Positions 47,041 to 58,895 of a DNA stretch of 64,000 nt are shown here, piece after piece. The translations under genes were made by a program, and so were the position numbers. The stretch is from Delphinus delphis. Its lineage: Eukaryota; Chordata; Mammalia; Artiodactyla; Delphinidae. A model generated the notes under the pieces. It saw only the letters and a list, made by a program, of their open reading frames with translations, had not been told where the DNA came from and did no database searches. Location: the NCBI RefSeq assembly GCF_949987515.2, contig NC_082696.1, positions 59,528,447 to 59,592,446 on the forward strand, given 5' to 3'. The stretch's first letter is position 1. Every line of letters starts with the position of its first letter.

Positions 47041-47069
47041 TTGTTTGACTTAATAATTAAGTCAAACAA
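47041..47069. repeat. Perfect palindrome, 13-bp arms
   Basis: 'ttgtttgacttaa' (47041-47053), spacer 'taa', then its exact reverse complement 'ttaagtcaaacaa' (47057-47069). Confidence 0.98.
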
Positions 47070-47610
47070 ACTGCTAAAGTTACTATAAAGAAAGTATTTC
47101 TCAGGTTTCCACTGTCTACAAGGGAAAGTTTCATAAACAGTTTTAAAAGGTGACTGATAAAGTATAATACAAATTACATAAGTTATGGTTCACTGGATTC
47201 AGCAATTCCATATTATATAGAAATTTAATCAATCTTTCAGAGATTGCCGACATATCACAGTAGGAGGTACTTTTGACCTTCATGGAGAAGTAAGCAAGAT
47301 GAGGTACTGAACTGCATATTTCAGTGGGTTTGTTGGATTTTGTATAATTGTCTTTTTCAGAATTTCTGGCTAAATTTGAGCCCTCTTATTTGGTAATTCA
47401 TGCTGTTTTACATATGAAAAGCAAACCCTGCAATTTACCTATTTGAATCAAAATGTTACCTTCATTCAAACCTAAATCTTTTCTCTCTCTGCCTCAAGAA
47501 GGGTGGAGAATAAGTAAAGAAGAGCATGCAAAGCTATATAGAACACATTAAAATCATCCCCTTTGCAGCCCTTATATGCTTCCCTCATAATTCTGGTTAA
47601 GAGTGGCTGT
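47070..47610. other. No recognised gene or repeat
   Basis: No supported feature. Confidence 0.4.
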
Positions 47611-47688
47611 CAAAATATAATTGTTAATAGTTGTCCTTTTCAATCGCAAAAGCGTGCCAATTTGGATGATAAATTGTATGTTCACCCT
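47611..47688 (+). mobile_element. Short DNA-transposon-like repeat (copy 2 of 2)
   Basis: 'aattgttaatagttgtcctt', 'cgcaaaagcgtgccaatttg' and the terminal 'gtatgttcaccct' parallel the copy at 39304 in order and orientation. Truncated on the left. Confidence 0.5.
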
Positions 47689-48064
47689 AGTCAAGTATGG
47701 CATCATGTCCAGGAAGGTAACCCCAATACATCAGTCTAGCTGTTATTAACCTATATTAGGTGAGGATAGAGAAGGGTTACACCTTCTATTTCAATACCGT
47801 GCTCAGTATAGCCCAATACATGGCTCCAAAGAAGGAGAGAATTTTATGAAAGAGAAATAGGATAGCTTTAGATTTGACACTAAAGCCCAATTTGCCTATA
47901 AGTAAAAAGGATTAAACTTCTTTATGAATAAAAATAATAAGAAAATGTCATATGCACTCTAGTTCCTATGACTCTTACACTTAGAATTGTGTTCTTTCTT
48001 TTCTACTCTTAGGGTTTTAATACTTAGGATTAAAAAAAAACCCAAAAAACTGAGTACTCAAGCA

Positions 48065-48215
48065 GTCAGAATCTTTTATCTGACAAATGAGAAAGTAAAG
48101 CCCCAAAGAGGGCAATGATTTCCCCTAGATCACCTAGTTTATTGACTAGGACAGGAACCTGCATATCTTGGCTCTCTATAGATATTTCTTTCTGATGCCA
48201 TGCTCGATCTCCTGT
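48065..48215 (-). mobile_element. MIR SINE
   Basis: 'tctgacaaatgagaaagtaa', 'cctagatcacctagtttatt' and 'ggacaggaacctgcatatct' are reversed MIR. Confidence 0.75.
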
Positions 48216-49043
48216 CTTACAACTCAAATTGTCTCTACAACTGCCAAACTTTGAGTATACTTATAAGAAACTGTTTTCTAATTTATTTATGTCCAAGTTT
48301 TAAGGATATCTGTCAGTTACCTGGCCTTTATTGTAGCTTTAGGCACTGCCTTCATAACAAGACATTATAACATGTGATTTAAACATAGTATTTTCATTAC
48401 TGTTATACAATGTTAGTTTGTAAATAAACCTATAGCTTCAAAGCACCTTTCTAATTCTTGCTATACAAATGCATGGACACTTGAAAAATGTATCATACAC
48501 AAAGGAAGAAGTTATGTTCCCTCTGAATACAACATTGAAATAAACAATTAGGAAATGCACTGTACTGCTAAAAGCGCTCAAATGTGAAATCACTGTGGTT
48601 GGTTTTCAGATTTTATTTTGAAAGTCACACACACATTAATATCCATTAAGCTAATTGTTTGTTAGGGATGAGATCATTTACAAATAGACTTGCCCATCTG
48701 TAAATTGGCAGAAATTAAATTTTCTAATTTCTGTGTTTTAAATGAGTTCAAACTCATTAAATTATAATAAAGTTTTCTCTACTTAAAAAAATAATAGTTT
48801 AGTTTTTACAATGTTTTAACTAAATAATAGTGCATATTTTTAATACTCTCACTTAGGAAACTTGGAGTGCACTGTTTCAAATTCACCTAAGTACAGCATA
48901 GTCTAAGAACATTTCCGCACATGGGCTTTAGCACGTACCCTTAGTTCTCTTTTTCACATTTTGGACGTCAAGTAACAGAAGAGAAATATACTAGTTTTCT
49001 TGGGCAAGTCTTCATGAGCCTATAAACCTATAAAAAATAGGCT
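48216..49043. other. Repeat-free AT-rich DNA, possible conserved non-coding sequence
   Basis: 48480-48780 has no repeat motif and several homeodomain-type TAAT cores ('agctaattgtttg'). It is the sort of sequence that comparative data may show as conserved. Inference only. Confidence 0.35.
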
Positions 49044-49105
49044 ATTTTTTTATTGAAGTATAGTTAACTTACAATATTACATTAGCTTTGGCTATACAAC
49101 ATAGC
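49044..49105 (-). mobile_element. L1 3' end stub
   Basis: 'tttattgaagtatagttaac' then 'ttacaatattacattagctt' is the reversed terminal sequence of a cetartiodactyl L1. Confidence 0.65.
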
Positions 49106-50156
49106 TTGTGAGCAACCTATTAAATACTGAAGAGACACTTAAATCCAGGGAACTTCTCAGAAAAAAAAATCTATTGTTATATGACTTGAATATCTAAGTT
49201 ATGAACATTTCATGTTTACCAGTGTTAAATTTGGAGGACTACTACTTGGCTGGCATGATGGCATTTGCTCACAGAGTTCAAAACTATTTGAGAAATAGAG
49301 CATGAAATTAATTTATATCCCTTTTGTAACAATAAATAAATAAAACTATGAAATCATACATGTACTAACACCGCAGCCATCATACTAACTTCCTTAGCTA
49401 TAAATATATCCCCTGCTATTTGACAACTATAGATTTGAGTTTTCAAATACAAATAGCTTTTACATAATTATACCAGATATTACTGTTTATATGCTGAAAA
49501 ATATAATCTGGTACCAGACCAAGAGTAAGAAGAAACTTGAATTCTAGTTCAAGTTTCACTCAAAATCTACATGACCTGACATTTGTCATTCTCCCAGAAC
49601 AACAGAGTTTCTGTCTATTCAAAACAAAGTTGTCTCTAATCTTTGGTTTCTAGAATTATAAAGAAACTGGAACTGTTTTAATATACGTGAAGTACTTAGA
49701 GTTCATAGGCAAAATGTAAAATACATAAACACTGAATTATACATACTAGGTATTATGCACGATTCATGTTGTCATGCCCTACAGAAAACTTCCCAAGATT
49801 TGAGAAATAGTTTTTTGCCTATTCTTGTTTCACCTCATTGTATTAGTAGGACATATATTTCAACAAGGGAACTTTCCTTGACACTAAGGACAGGTTTTTA
49901 ATCACAAAGAATTAATCCTTAGGAGCATTTCTATCCTGATATCAAAGTCAGACAAAGAAGTGGGCACACTCACAGGTTAAAAGCCATGAGAATGCCATTT
50001 GGTTGTCATACAAATTTTGTGTAATTTTAATTATTTTCTTATTATAAAGCTAGTACATGCACACTCAACATTAGAAACATTCTATATATTTTGTAAAACA
50101 CTCGTAAATTCACACATTATAAGTCTGTGTCTTTAGTACATCAAAAGAATCTTCTG
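49106..50156. other. No recognised gene or repeat
   Basis: AT-rich, no supported feature. Confidence 0.4.
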
Positions 50157-50173
50157 CCCCCCCCCCGCCCCCC
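50157..50173. repeat. Poly-C tract (C10 G C6)
   Basis: A near-homopolymer of C. The minus strand is a G-run with quadruplex potential. It is also error-prone in sequencing. Confidence 0.95.
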
Positions 50174-50261
50174 GGAGAAGTAAGAGATAATATTGTTAAG
50201 TAAAATGAGCGCATGCTCAAGGGTCAGGAAGTCTGGAGCTTTGGCCCTAATTTGCTATACT

Positions 50262-50500
50262 TCATTCACTTGATAAACATTTTCTCAGTGTTTGCTTTGA
50301 GCCAGGTGCTATACAAGGGAGTAGGAATGGAAACAGGAATATAAAATCCCTGTTATCAAGGAGGTGATAGTTTAGTTAAAGAAGGAGGAAAGCAAAATAG
50401 TTATAAAATATATGCATGCTTTCATATGGGAGTCTAAAAAGTGATATTAGCCCAAAACAGAGGAAGCAACTCTCTCTCTCATGGGGAGGTGGAAGTGGCT
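50262..50500 (-). mobile_element. L2 LINE 3' end
   Basis: 'cttcattcacttgataaaca', 'tgagccaggtgctatacaag' and 'aaatccctgttatcaaggag' are the reversed L2 3' region. Confidence 0.75.
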
Positions 50501-50529
50501 TTAAGAAATAATAATTAAGAATAATTGCA

Positions 50530-50700
50530 AGTAACATTTATTGAACAATCCCTTTGTGTCCAGAACCATGGGGAAAAAGTTTTATATACCTCATTTAGAT
50601 TTTTAATATGAAAGGATAGTTATTATCATGTTCCCCATTTGACAGATGAGGAAATTGAGACTTAGAAATTTGAGGTTTAAAAATGTAAATCAAATAACAG
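50530..50700 (-). mobile_element. MIR SINE
   Basis: 'acatttattgaacaatccct', 'gttccccatttgacagatga' and 'ggaaattgagacttagaaat' are reversed MIR. Confidence 0.88.
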
Positions 50701-50991
50701 ATCATTGCACACAGGAATTTATAATTAAACAGAATCTTGGTGAATGATAGAGTTAACCTAACCACAGAATCAAATCTCATTTGGAAGTAGGCATTAGATA
50801 AAGCATGAATGAATGTATGTATGTACCTGCTTGTGAGTGATAGTCACATTCTCTCTGTCCTTCAATTTTATTATCCAAAAATAAGATTAATAATACAAAC
50901 CCCAGTAAATTGTTAATTTAACAAATATTAATTGAACACCTACTATGTTAGGTGCTATGCTAAGAGCTTGAGATACACTGGTGAGTGGGAC

Positions 50992-51198
50992 CTATGCTGT
51001 TCAAAGCCACTAACCATACATAGCTATTTAAATTTAAATTTTAATTAATTAGAATCAAATAAAACTAAAACTTCATGTCCTCAGTCATATTAACCATATT
51101 ACAAGTGCTCAATAGCCACATGTGGTTCATGGCTACCATACTGAACAATGCAAAACAGAATGTTTCCATTATTGAAGAAATGCTACTGGATAGCACTG
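50992..51198. mobile_element. hAT-like DNA transposon in an L2
   Basis: 'gccactaaccatacatagct', 'gtgctcaatagccacatgtg' and 'gttcatggctaccatactga' match a common non-autonomous hAT element. Its ends resemble one another in inverse orientation ('atgctgttcaaa' and 'tactggatagca'). Exact family not named. Confidence 0.6.
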
Positions 51199-51569
51199 AA
51201 CAAGACAGCTGTTGATCCCTATCCTCCTGAAGCTTGCATTTTAGTGGGGAAGACAGAGACCAATTATTTGAATAATTTTATTATAGTACTGATGCAAGTG
51301 ATGAAAAAAGCTAACAGTACAAAAAAGACATCTCATCAGGAGGCTTAAACTAGAATAGGAGTTAGAAGACCTCCCAGGAAAAGTGACATTTCACCTGAGA
51401 TCAAGACGGTTAAAAGGAGTTAGGGGAAAAGGTGGGGAGATTTCTGAGCAAATGGCTGCAACATAGGGCAACACGTGTAAGCCCTAAGAAAGGCGGGATT
51501 TGGAAGGAATGAAGTGCTGGAGCATGGGAATGGGGAGTGGTGTAGGGGCAGGTGCCTAGGGATCTGAGA

Positions 51570-51589
51570 GGGTCGGGGTGGGGTGGGGG
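51570..51589 (+). other. G-quadruplex motif
   Basis: Four G-runs (3, 4, 4 and 5 bases at 51570, 51575, 51580 and 51585) separated by loops of 1-2 bases fit the canonical G3+ pattern on the plus strand. Confidence 0.85.
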
Positions 51590-51815
51590 TGGAGGTGGTG
51601 CTGGAACAGGTGGAACCATCCTGAAATCAATGAGGGGTGACTACAGGGTTTAAGAGGAGAAGAACAGCACTGCTGATTGGTGTTTTTAGAAATGTCACTC
51701 TGGCTATAAGAGAGAGAGTGAAATGGTAGGAGAGCGTGACAAATGGAAGCCAAAAGACAAGTTTATTGTGGTATTCGGGCAAGAAGTTAGCAAACATCAT
51801 GGCTTAGCCTGGCTC

Positions 51816-53069
51816 TATATTAATATGCCAAAAACTAACTCATCTGAAACAAATTTTCTGTGGCAATTCACCTGAAGATCCACTTGCAAGCAGCCAATTC
51901 ACCAAATTTACCATGTTTATCAATTAACTTCTCAGAGAATGTAATACCTTTTCAAAGAACTAGATGTGGAGTCGCAAGAGAAATTCCTTGACCCCCTTCA
52001 CAATGGTTGAAAAGATAATATCATCCACCAGCCACCACAAGAGCACCCTCTTGGACTCAGAAGCAACTTCTTTGCCATTTAATCTGGCAATAGGTACCAC
52101 TTTAAGAGAACAAACCTTAGCCACGTGCAGTTAAGTATCTGTCATGGTGCCCTGACCACTTAGGAGCCAGGATAAACCTTGAAGTTTCTAGAGCTAGTTT
52201 TTTTGGCTACTCTGAGGACAAAACAACACCACCAAAAAGAAACAAACAAATAAACAAACAAAAAACATCGTTCTCCTGCATATTTTAATGGTCTTAGTGA
52301 ATTAGAGGTTCTAACTGAAATCCTCTGAGCGAGGCTGTGAGGAATGGGAGGAAAGGACAGCAACAGCCTTCACCTGAGAACTGAATACCTGTCAAATATT
52401 GGAAGAGTTTGCTCCACCTTCTGGTGAAAACTGCCCACCGAAAGACAGGGAAGAGAAACGATGGAGAAGTTAACTAATAAAATATTCCACTTCATTGTGG
52501 GTTATAGGGTAGTTAATTCTATGGCATAAGACAGTTTTCTTCTGGGCGAAAAAGGCAGAATTAATATATAAGTCAGTAAATAAGCAGTTTAAGTTCACAG
52601 CACAGAGCTGAGTACAGCTTGATGATTTTTCAAATAACCTATGGTGATAATTATGACTGTGAGTAATGAGGGGAAAAAATCGTACTTTTTGGATAAGTTT
52701 TGTAAACTTTCTCAACCTGGAAATTCAGGCATTAATTATCAAGATCACTGATGTCTAGACTTGAAAATAAGAATCTTTTCAACAGACTTTCTGTTCATTT
52801 TTTAGTACAAAAGTGGATTTTTATTAATTTGCACTATATTTACCACAATTAACCAGAGTTAAAATAGAAAAATAAACCCAAATTAAAGCACTGAGCCATT
52901 GCCTTTGTTTTCCAAGGAGGAGGGGAAAAAAAAGTTCTCAAACATTTAGAAACAGTAATACATTTAAAAATTAATATTGCCAATCTTTTCTTGACACTTT
53001 CAAGATTGTAATTAAAGAAGCTCACTAAATGCATAAGAGACACAGGGAAGGATTAAAAGTGACATTCTG
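51816..53069. other. No recognised gene; A-rich simple sequence at 52218-52266
   Basis: A run of 'aaacaaac'-type units at 52218-52266. The rest shows no frame or family that I can support. Confidence 0.45.
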
Positions 53070-53273
53070 GGGCTTCCCTGGTGGCACAGTGGTTGAGAGT
53101 CCCCCTGCCAATGCAGGAGACACGGGTTCGTGCCCCGGTCTGGGAAGATCCCACATGCCGCACAGCGGCTAGGCCCATGAGCCATGGCCGCTGAGCCTGC
53201 GCGTCTGGAGCCTGTGCTCTGCAATGGGAGAGGCCACAACAGTGAGAGGCCCGCGTACCACAAAAAAAAAAAA
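53070..53273 (+). mobile_element. CHR-type SINE, short form, with target duplication
   Basis: 'gggcttccctggtggcacag' through 'gcccgcgtaccac' and an A-tail. The flanks aaaagtgacattctg (53055-53069) and aaaagtgagattctg (53274-53288) match at 14 of 15. The site reads TT/AAAA. Minus-strand frames of 103 and 128 codons here are artefacts. Confidence 0.96.
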
Positions 53274-53682
53274 AAAAGTGAGATTCTGCCCATGATATCT
53301 CTTTTAGATAGTAACAAAAAGGAAAAAATGATAAAGGTCTCATTTTGCGTTCGCTGATAGCCACTTTCTGAGCCCTTCGAGAACCAGAACATTAGCAATC
53401 ATATTTGTTTGAAGTGTATCTTACAGTTCAGCACTTCAAAGTCACTCTTCCTATAGCTAAGGAAAAATGGTTAATAAGAGGTTAAATTAAGAAGGTCCAG
53501 TATTTGCTTTTCCCTGGCAGGCCACTATGGCCTTGCCCATTTCTGCTTCTCTTGTTCCCTGGAGCACCCTGCACATTAGGCATATGGCAGATGGTTAAGG
53601 AAAATGTGTTGTTTCAACTACTGTACCCTGGAAAGTAGGGTTCTCAGTACCTATAATAGTATACCTTAAAAATGAGGCCCAA

Positions 53683-56600
53683 CACTACATAATGATCAAG
53701 GGATCAATCCAAGAAGAAGATATAACAATTGTAAATATTTATGCACCCAACATAGGAGCACCTCAATACATAAGGCAAATACTAACAGCCATAAAAGGGG
53801 AAATCTACAGTAACACATTCATAGTAGGGGACTTTAACATCCCACTTTTACCCATGGACAGATCATCCAAAATGAAAATCAATAAGGAAACACAAGCTTT
53901 AAATGATACATTAAACAAGATGGACTTAATTGATGTTTATAGGACACTCCATCCAAAAACAACAGAATACACATTTTTCTCAAGTGCTCATGGAACATTC
54001 TCCAGGATAGATCATATCTTGGGTCACAAATCAAGCCTTGGTAAATTTAAGAAAATTGAAATTGTATCAAGTATCTTTTCTGACCACAACGCCATGAGAC
54101 TAGATATCAATTACAGGAAAAGATCTGTAAAAAATACAAACACATGGAGGCTAAATAATACACTACTTAATAATGAAGTGATCACTGAAGAAATCAGAAG
54201 AAATAAAAAAATACCTAGAAACAAATGACAATGGAGACACAACGACCCAAAACCTATGGGATGCAGCAAAAGCAGTTCTAAGGGGGAAGTTTATAGCAAT
54301 ACAAGCCCACCTTAAGAAGCAGGAAACATCTCGAATAAATAACCTAACCTTGCACCTCAAGCAATTAGAGAAAGAAGAACAAAAAAACCCCAAAGCTAGC
54401 AGAAGGAAAGAAATCATAAAAATCAGATCAGAAATAAATGAAAAAGAAATGAAGGAAACAATAGCAAAGATCAATAAAACTAAAAGCTGGTTCTTTGAGA
54501 AGATAAACAAAATAGATAAACCACTAGCCAGACTCATCAAGAAAAAAAGGGAGAAGACTCAAAACAACAGAGCTAGAAATGAAAAAGGAGAAGTAACAAC
54601 TGACACTACAGAAATAAAAAAGATCATGAGAGATTACTACAAGCAACTCTATGCCAATAAAATGGACAACCTGGAAGAAATGGACAAATTCTTAGAAATG
54701 CACAACCTGCAAAGACTGAATCAGGAAGAAATAGAAAATATGAACAGACCAATCACAAGCACTGAAATTGAAACTGTGATTAAAAATCTTCCAACAAACA
54801 AAAGCCCAGGACCAGATGGCTTCACAGGAGAATTCTATCAAACATTTAGAGAAGAGCTAACACCTATCCTTCTCAAACTCTTCCAAAATATAGCAGAGGG
54901 AGGAACACTCCCAAATTCCTTCTACGAGGTCACCATCACCTTGATACCAAAACCAGACAAGGATGTCACAAAGAAAGAAAACTACAGGCCAATATCACTG
55001 ATGAACATAGATGCAAAACTCCTCCACAAAATACTAGCAAACAGAATCCAACAGCACATTAAAAGGATCATACACCATGATCAAGTGGGGTTTATTCCAG
55101 GAATGCAAGGATTCTTCAATATACGCAAATCTATCAATGTGATAAACCATATTAACAAATTGAAGGAGAAAAACCATATGATCATCTCAATAGATGCAGA
55201 GAAAGCTTTTGACAAAATTCAACACCCATTTATGATAAAAACCCTGCAGAAAGTAGGCATAGAGGGAACTTTCCTCAACATAATAAAGGCTATGTAAGAC
55301 AAGCCCACAGCAAACATCATCCTCAATGGTGAAAAACTGAAAGCATTTCCACTAAGATCAGGAACAAGACAAGGTTGCCCACTCTCACCACTCTTATTCA
55401 ACATAGTTTTGGAAGTTTTAGCCACAGCAATCAGAGAAGAGAAGGAAATAAAAGGAATCCAAATCGGAAAAGAAGAAGTAAAGCTGTCACTATTTGCAGA
55501 TGACATGATCCTATACATAGAGAATCCTAAAGATGCTACCAGAAAACTACTAGAGCTAATCAATGAATTTGGTAAAGTAGCAGGATACAAAATTAATGTA
55601 CAGAAATCTCTGGTATTCCTATATACTAATGATGAAAAATATGAAAGTGAAATCAAGAAAACACTCCCATTTACCATTGCAACAAAAAGAATAAAATATC
55701 TAGGAATAAACCTACCTAAGGAGACAAAAGACCTGTATGCAGAAAATTATAAGACACTGATGAAAGAAATTAAAGACGATACAAATAGATGGAGAGATAT
55801 ACCATGTTCTTGGATTGGAAGAATCAACATTGTGAAAATGACTATACTACCCAAAGCAATCTACAGATTCAATGCAATCCCTATCAAACTACCACTGGCA
55901 TTTTTCACAGAACTAGAACAAAAATTTTCGCAATTTGTATGGAAACACAAAAGACCCCGAATAGCCAAAGCAATCTTGAGAACGAAAAAAGGAGCTGGAG
56001 GAATCAGGCTCCCTGACTTCAGACTATACTACAAAGCTACAGTAATCAAGACAATATGGTATTGGCACAAAAACAGAAAGATAGATCAATGGAACAGGAT
56101 AGAAAGCCCAGAGATAAACCCACGCACATATGGACACCTTATCTTTGATAAAGGTGGCAGGAATGTACAGTGGAGAAAGGACAGCCTCTTCAATAAGTGG
56201 TGCTGGGAAAACTGGACAGGTACATGTAAAAGTATGAGATTAGATCACTCTCTAACACCATACACAAAAATAAGCTCAAAATGGATTAAAGACCTAAATG
56301 TAAGGCCAGAAACTATCAAACTCTTAGAGGAAAACATAGGCAAAACACTCTATGACATAAATCACAGCAAGATCCTTTCTGACCCACCTCCTAGAGTAAT
56401 GGAAATAAAAACAAAAATAAACAAATGGGACCTAATGAATCTTCAAAGATTTTGCACAGCAAAGGAAACCATAAACAAGACCAAAATACAACCCTCAGAA
56501 TGGGAGAAAATATTTGCAAATGAAGCAACTGACAAAGGATTAATCTCCAAAATTTACAAGCAGCTCATGCAGCTCAATAACAAAAAAACAAACAACCCAA

Positions 56601-57217
56601 TCCAAAAATGGGCAGAAGACCTAAACAGACATTTCTCCAAAGAAGATATAGAGACTGCCAACAAACACATGAAAGAATGCTCAACATCATTAATCATTAG
56701 AGAAATGCAAATCAAAACTACAATGAGATATCATCTCACACCAGTCAGAATGGCCATCATCAAAAAATCTAGAAACAATGAATGCTGGAGAGGGTGTGGA
56801 GAAAAGGGAACACTCTTGCACTGCTGGTGGGAATGTGAATTGGTTCAGCCACTATGGAGAACAGTATGGAGGTTCCTTAAAAAACTACAAATAGAACTAC
56901 CATATTACCCAGCAATCCCACTACTGGGCATATACCCTGAGAAAACCAAAATTCAAAAAGAGTCATGTGCCGAAATGTTCATTGCAGCTCCTTTTACAAT
57001 AGCCCGGAGATGGAAACAACCTAAGTGCCCATCATCGGATGAATGGATAAAGAAGATGTGGCACATATATACAATGGAATATTACTCAGCCATAAAAAGA
57101 AACAAAATTGAGCTCTTTGTAATGAGGTGGATAGACCTAGAGTCTGTCATACAGAGTGAAGTAAGTCAGAAAGAAAAAGACAAATACCGTATGCTAACAC
57201 ATATATATGGAATTTAA
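53683..57217 (+). pseudogene. L1 ORF2 (endonuclease/reverse transcriptase) pseudogene
   Basis: ORF2p nicks target DNA and reverse-transcribes L1 RNA at the nick. Here the endonuclease is N-terminally truncated but keeps VGDFN, RIDHILGHK and the catalytic SDH (IFSDHNAM). A frameshift near 54200-54215 ends the first frame (TGA at 54226). The second frame carries the linker, the RT core ([44 protein letters not shown]) and FADD at 55493-55504. One in-frame TAA at 55295-55297 replaces the Tyr of the family's 'AIYDKPTA'. Then 602 codons are open to 57217, including the C-terminal cysteine motif ([18 protein letters not shown]). Two lesions plus the truncation make it inactive. Apart from these it is close to intact. 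Confidence 0.95.
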
Positions 57218-57588
57218 GAAAAAAAAAAGTCATGAAGAACCTAGGGGTAAGACAGGAATAAAGACGCAGACCTACTGGAGAATGGACTTGAGGATATGGG
57301 GAGGGGGAAGGGTGAGCTGTGACAGGGCGAGAGAGAGTCATGGACATATACACACTAACAAACGTAGTAAGGTAGATAGCTAGTGGGAAGCAGCCGCATG
57401 GCACAGGGATATTGGCTCGGTGCTTTGTGACAGCCTGGAAGGGTGGGAGGGAGGGACACGCAAGAGGGAAGACATATGGGAACATATGTATATGTATAAC
57501 TGATTCACTTTGTTATAAAGCAGAAACTAACACACCATTGTAAAGCAATTATACCCAAATAAAGATGTTTAAAAAAATTAAAAAAAAA
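53683..57588 (+). mobile_element. 5'-truncated L1, 3.9 kb, perfect 15-bp target duplication
   Basis: The insertion begins inside the ORF2 endonuclease domain and runs to the 3' end and A-rich tail. The duplication 'aaaaatgaggcccaa' is at 53668-53682 and 57589-57603, starting at TT/AAAA. The 3' UTR (57218-57588) matches the two shorter L1s in the window. It is the youngest-looking large element here. It lacks the 5' UTR, ORF1 and about the first 97 residues of ORF2, so it cannot mobilise itself. Confidence 0.97.
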
Positions 57589-57603
57589 AAAAATGAGGCC
57601 CAA

Positions 57604-58704
57604 GATTTGCTCCTCCTATATCGAGGCAAGCAAAATTTTGCCCTCAGGTTTTAATGGCTCTAAAACCTAGAAAAGGCCAAATATGTTATGAATTGTATCA
57701 GATAATACCTTCACCTAGGCTCTGACTACATTCACATAAAACGTTCCCTATCAGCGTTTCTGCCAAGAATCTCTTAGCTTCACTGGATGTGTTTAAGCTA
57801 CCATTTCAGTACCAAGATCAAGTAGTAACTTTCAAAGATAAAAAACAGCATAATAATATTTTAAAGGACAATGTACACTTTATTATATAATCCAATACCA
57901 ACACTGTTGAGAACAACTTCAGGGATTAAATTGAAAGGTGACTTGATCTACTGATGTCCACAGTCCTACACAGGACTAATGCCAACCATTTACAGATTTC
58001 ACCCAATTAATTTAACAAAATTATTCAGGATTCAGAAGAAATTAATTCCCCAGGGATGTTAAGCTAAACCATTTTAAGACCAAATGGTGCAGGCTATAAC
58101 AAGAATCTAAAAAGAAAGTGCCAAGAATATTTAATGTAATATAGAATCAAAGAGGCAAGTGCTCATATCTCTGTTGTCAAACGTAAACTTGGATTGTTGC
58201 TCAGGATTACTGTAACAGAGGGTTAGCAATGAGACTTGCAGAAGTGGCAAATTCATTGTGTGCCTTATAGCGAATCTAAATTCAGTGTGCCACCACCTGT
58301 AAACTTGAGCAATAGATTTCTTTTTAAAATGACCTGGAAAGTATCTAACAGGCTACCCTTGGGGAACTAACACTTTTTGAACTAATTAATCACCGGATGC
58401 CACCGCTGCTCCACTCCACTGAATATGAAAACCAGTTGTTGGGCAATAAAGAAAACTTCTCTAGAAAAGAAAGTGATGATATATCACTATTGGAGAGCAA
58501 ACTGTTCTGCAAACAACATTTGCAAGCCGTCTTCAAAATCTTCATTTAAAAAGCAGAAAAAAAGATCAGAAATGTTTTACTACATGAATGGATTTTAACA
58601 CTGAAACTAATTTAAACATTTTGATTTCCTTTGTACTTTGAAAGAAACACGGATCAAGAGTAGCTAGGTAATGAATACTAAGAATATTAAAAGGAAAAGG
58701 TATT
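57604..58704. other. No recognised gene or repeat
   Basis: About 1.1 kb of single-copy-looking AT-rich DNA, no supported feature. Confidence 0.4.
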
Positions 58705-58895
58705 TTATAGTAGCTAGAGCCCTGGACTGGACTGAACTTCAAAGCAGACTGATTTGTATTTGGGGCCTGAAAATTAACCAACTTTATGACTCTGTACTAT
58801 TATCTACAGCTCTGTTTCTCAGTCTCCCCAGGTATAAAATGAGAAGGTTAAACTAGATGATCTTTAAGATCCCTTCCAGCCCTAACTTTCTATGA
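58705..58895 (+). mobile_element. MIR3 SINE
   Basis: A MIR-like core ('agagccctggactggactga', 'tttctcagtctccccaggta') followed by the L3-type tail 'ctagatgatctttaagatcc' and 'cttccagccctaactttcta', the hallmark of MIR3. Confidence 0.8.

Larger units (their letters stand above)
50918..51815 (-). mobile_element. L2 LINE, split by a DNA transposon
   Basis: 50918-50990 ('cacctactatgttaggtgct') and 51199-51815 ('gaagcttgcattttagtggg', 'gtgacatttcacctgagatc', 'aatgtcactctggctataag', 'gtggtattcgggcaagaagt') read as one reversed L2. The gap holds a hAT-like element. Frames on this copy are chance. Confidence 0.78.

Noticed and set aside
54163..55677. Minus-strand frames of 125 and 152 codons
   Set aside because: Antisense of L1 ORF2.
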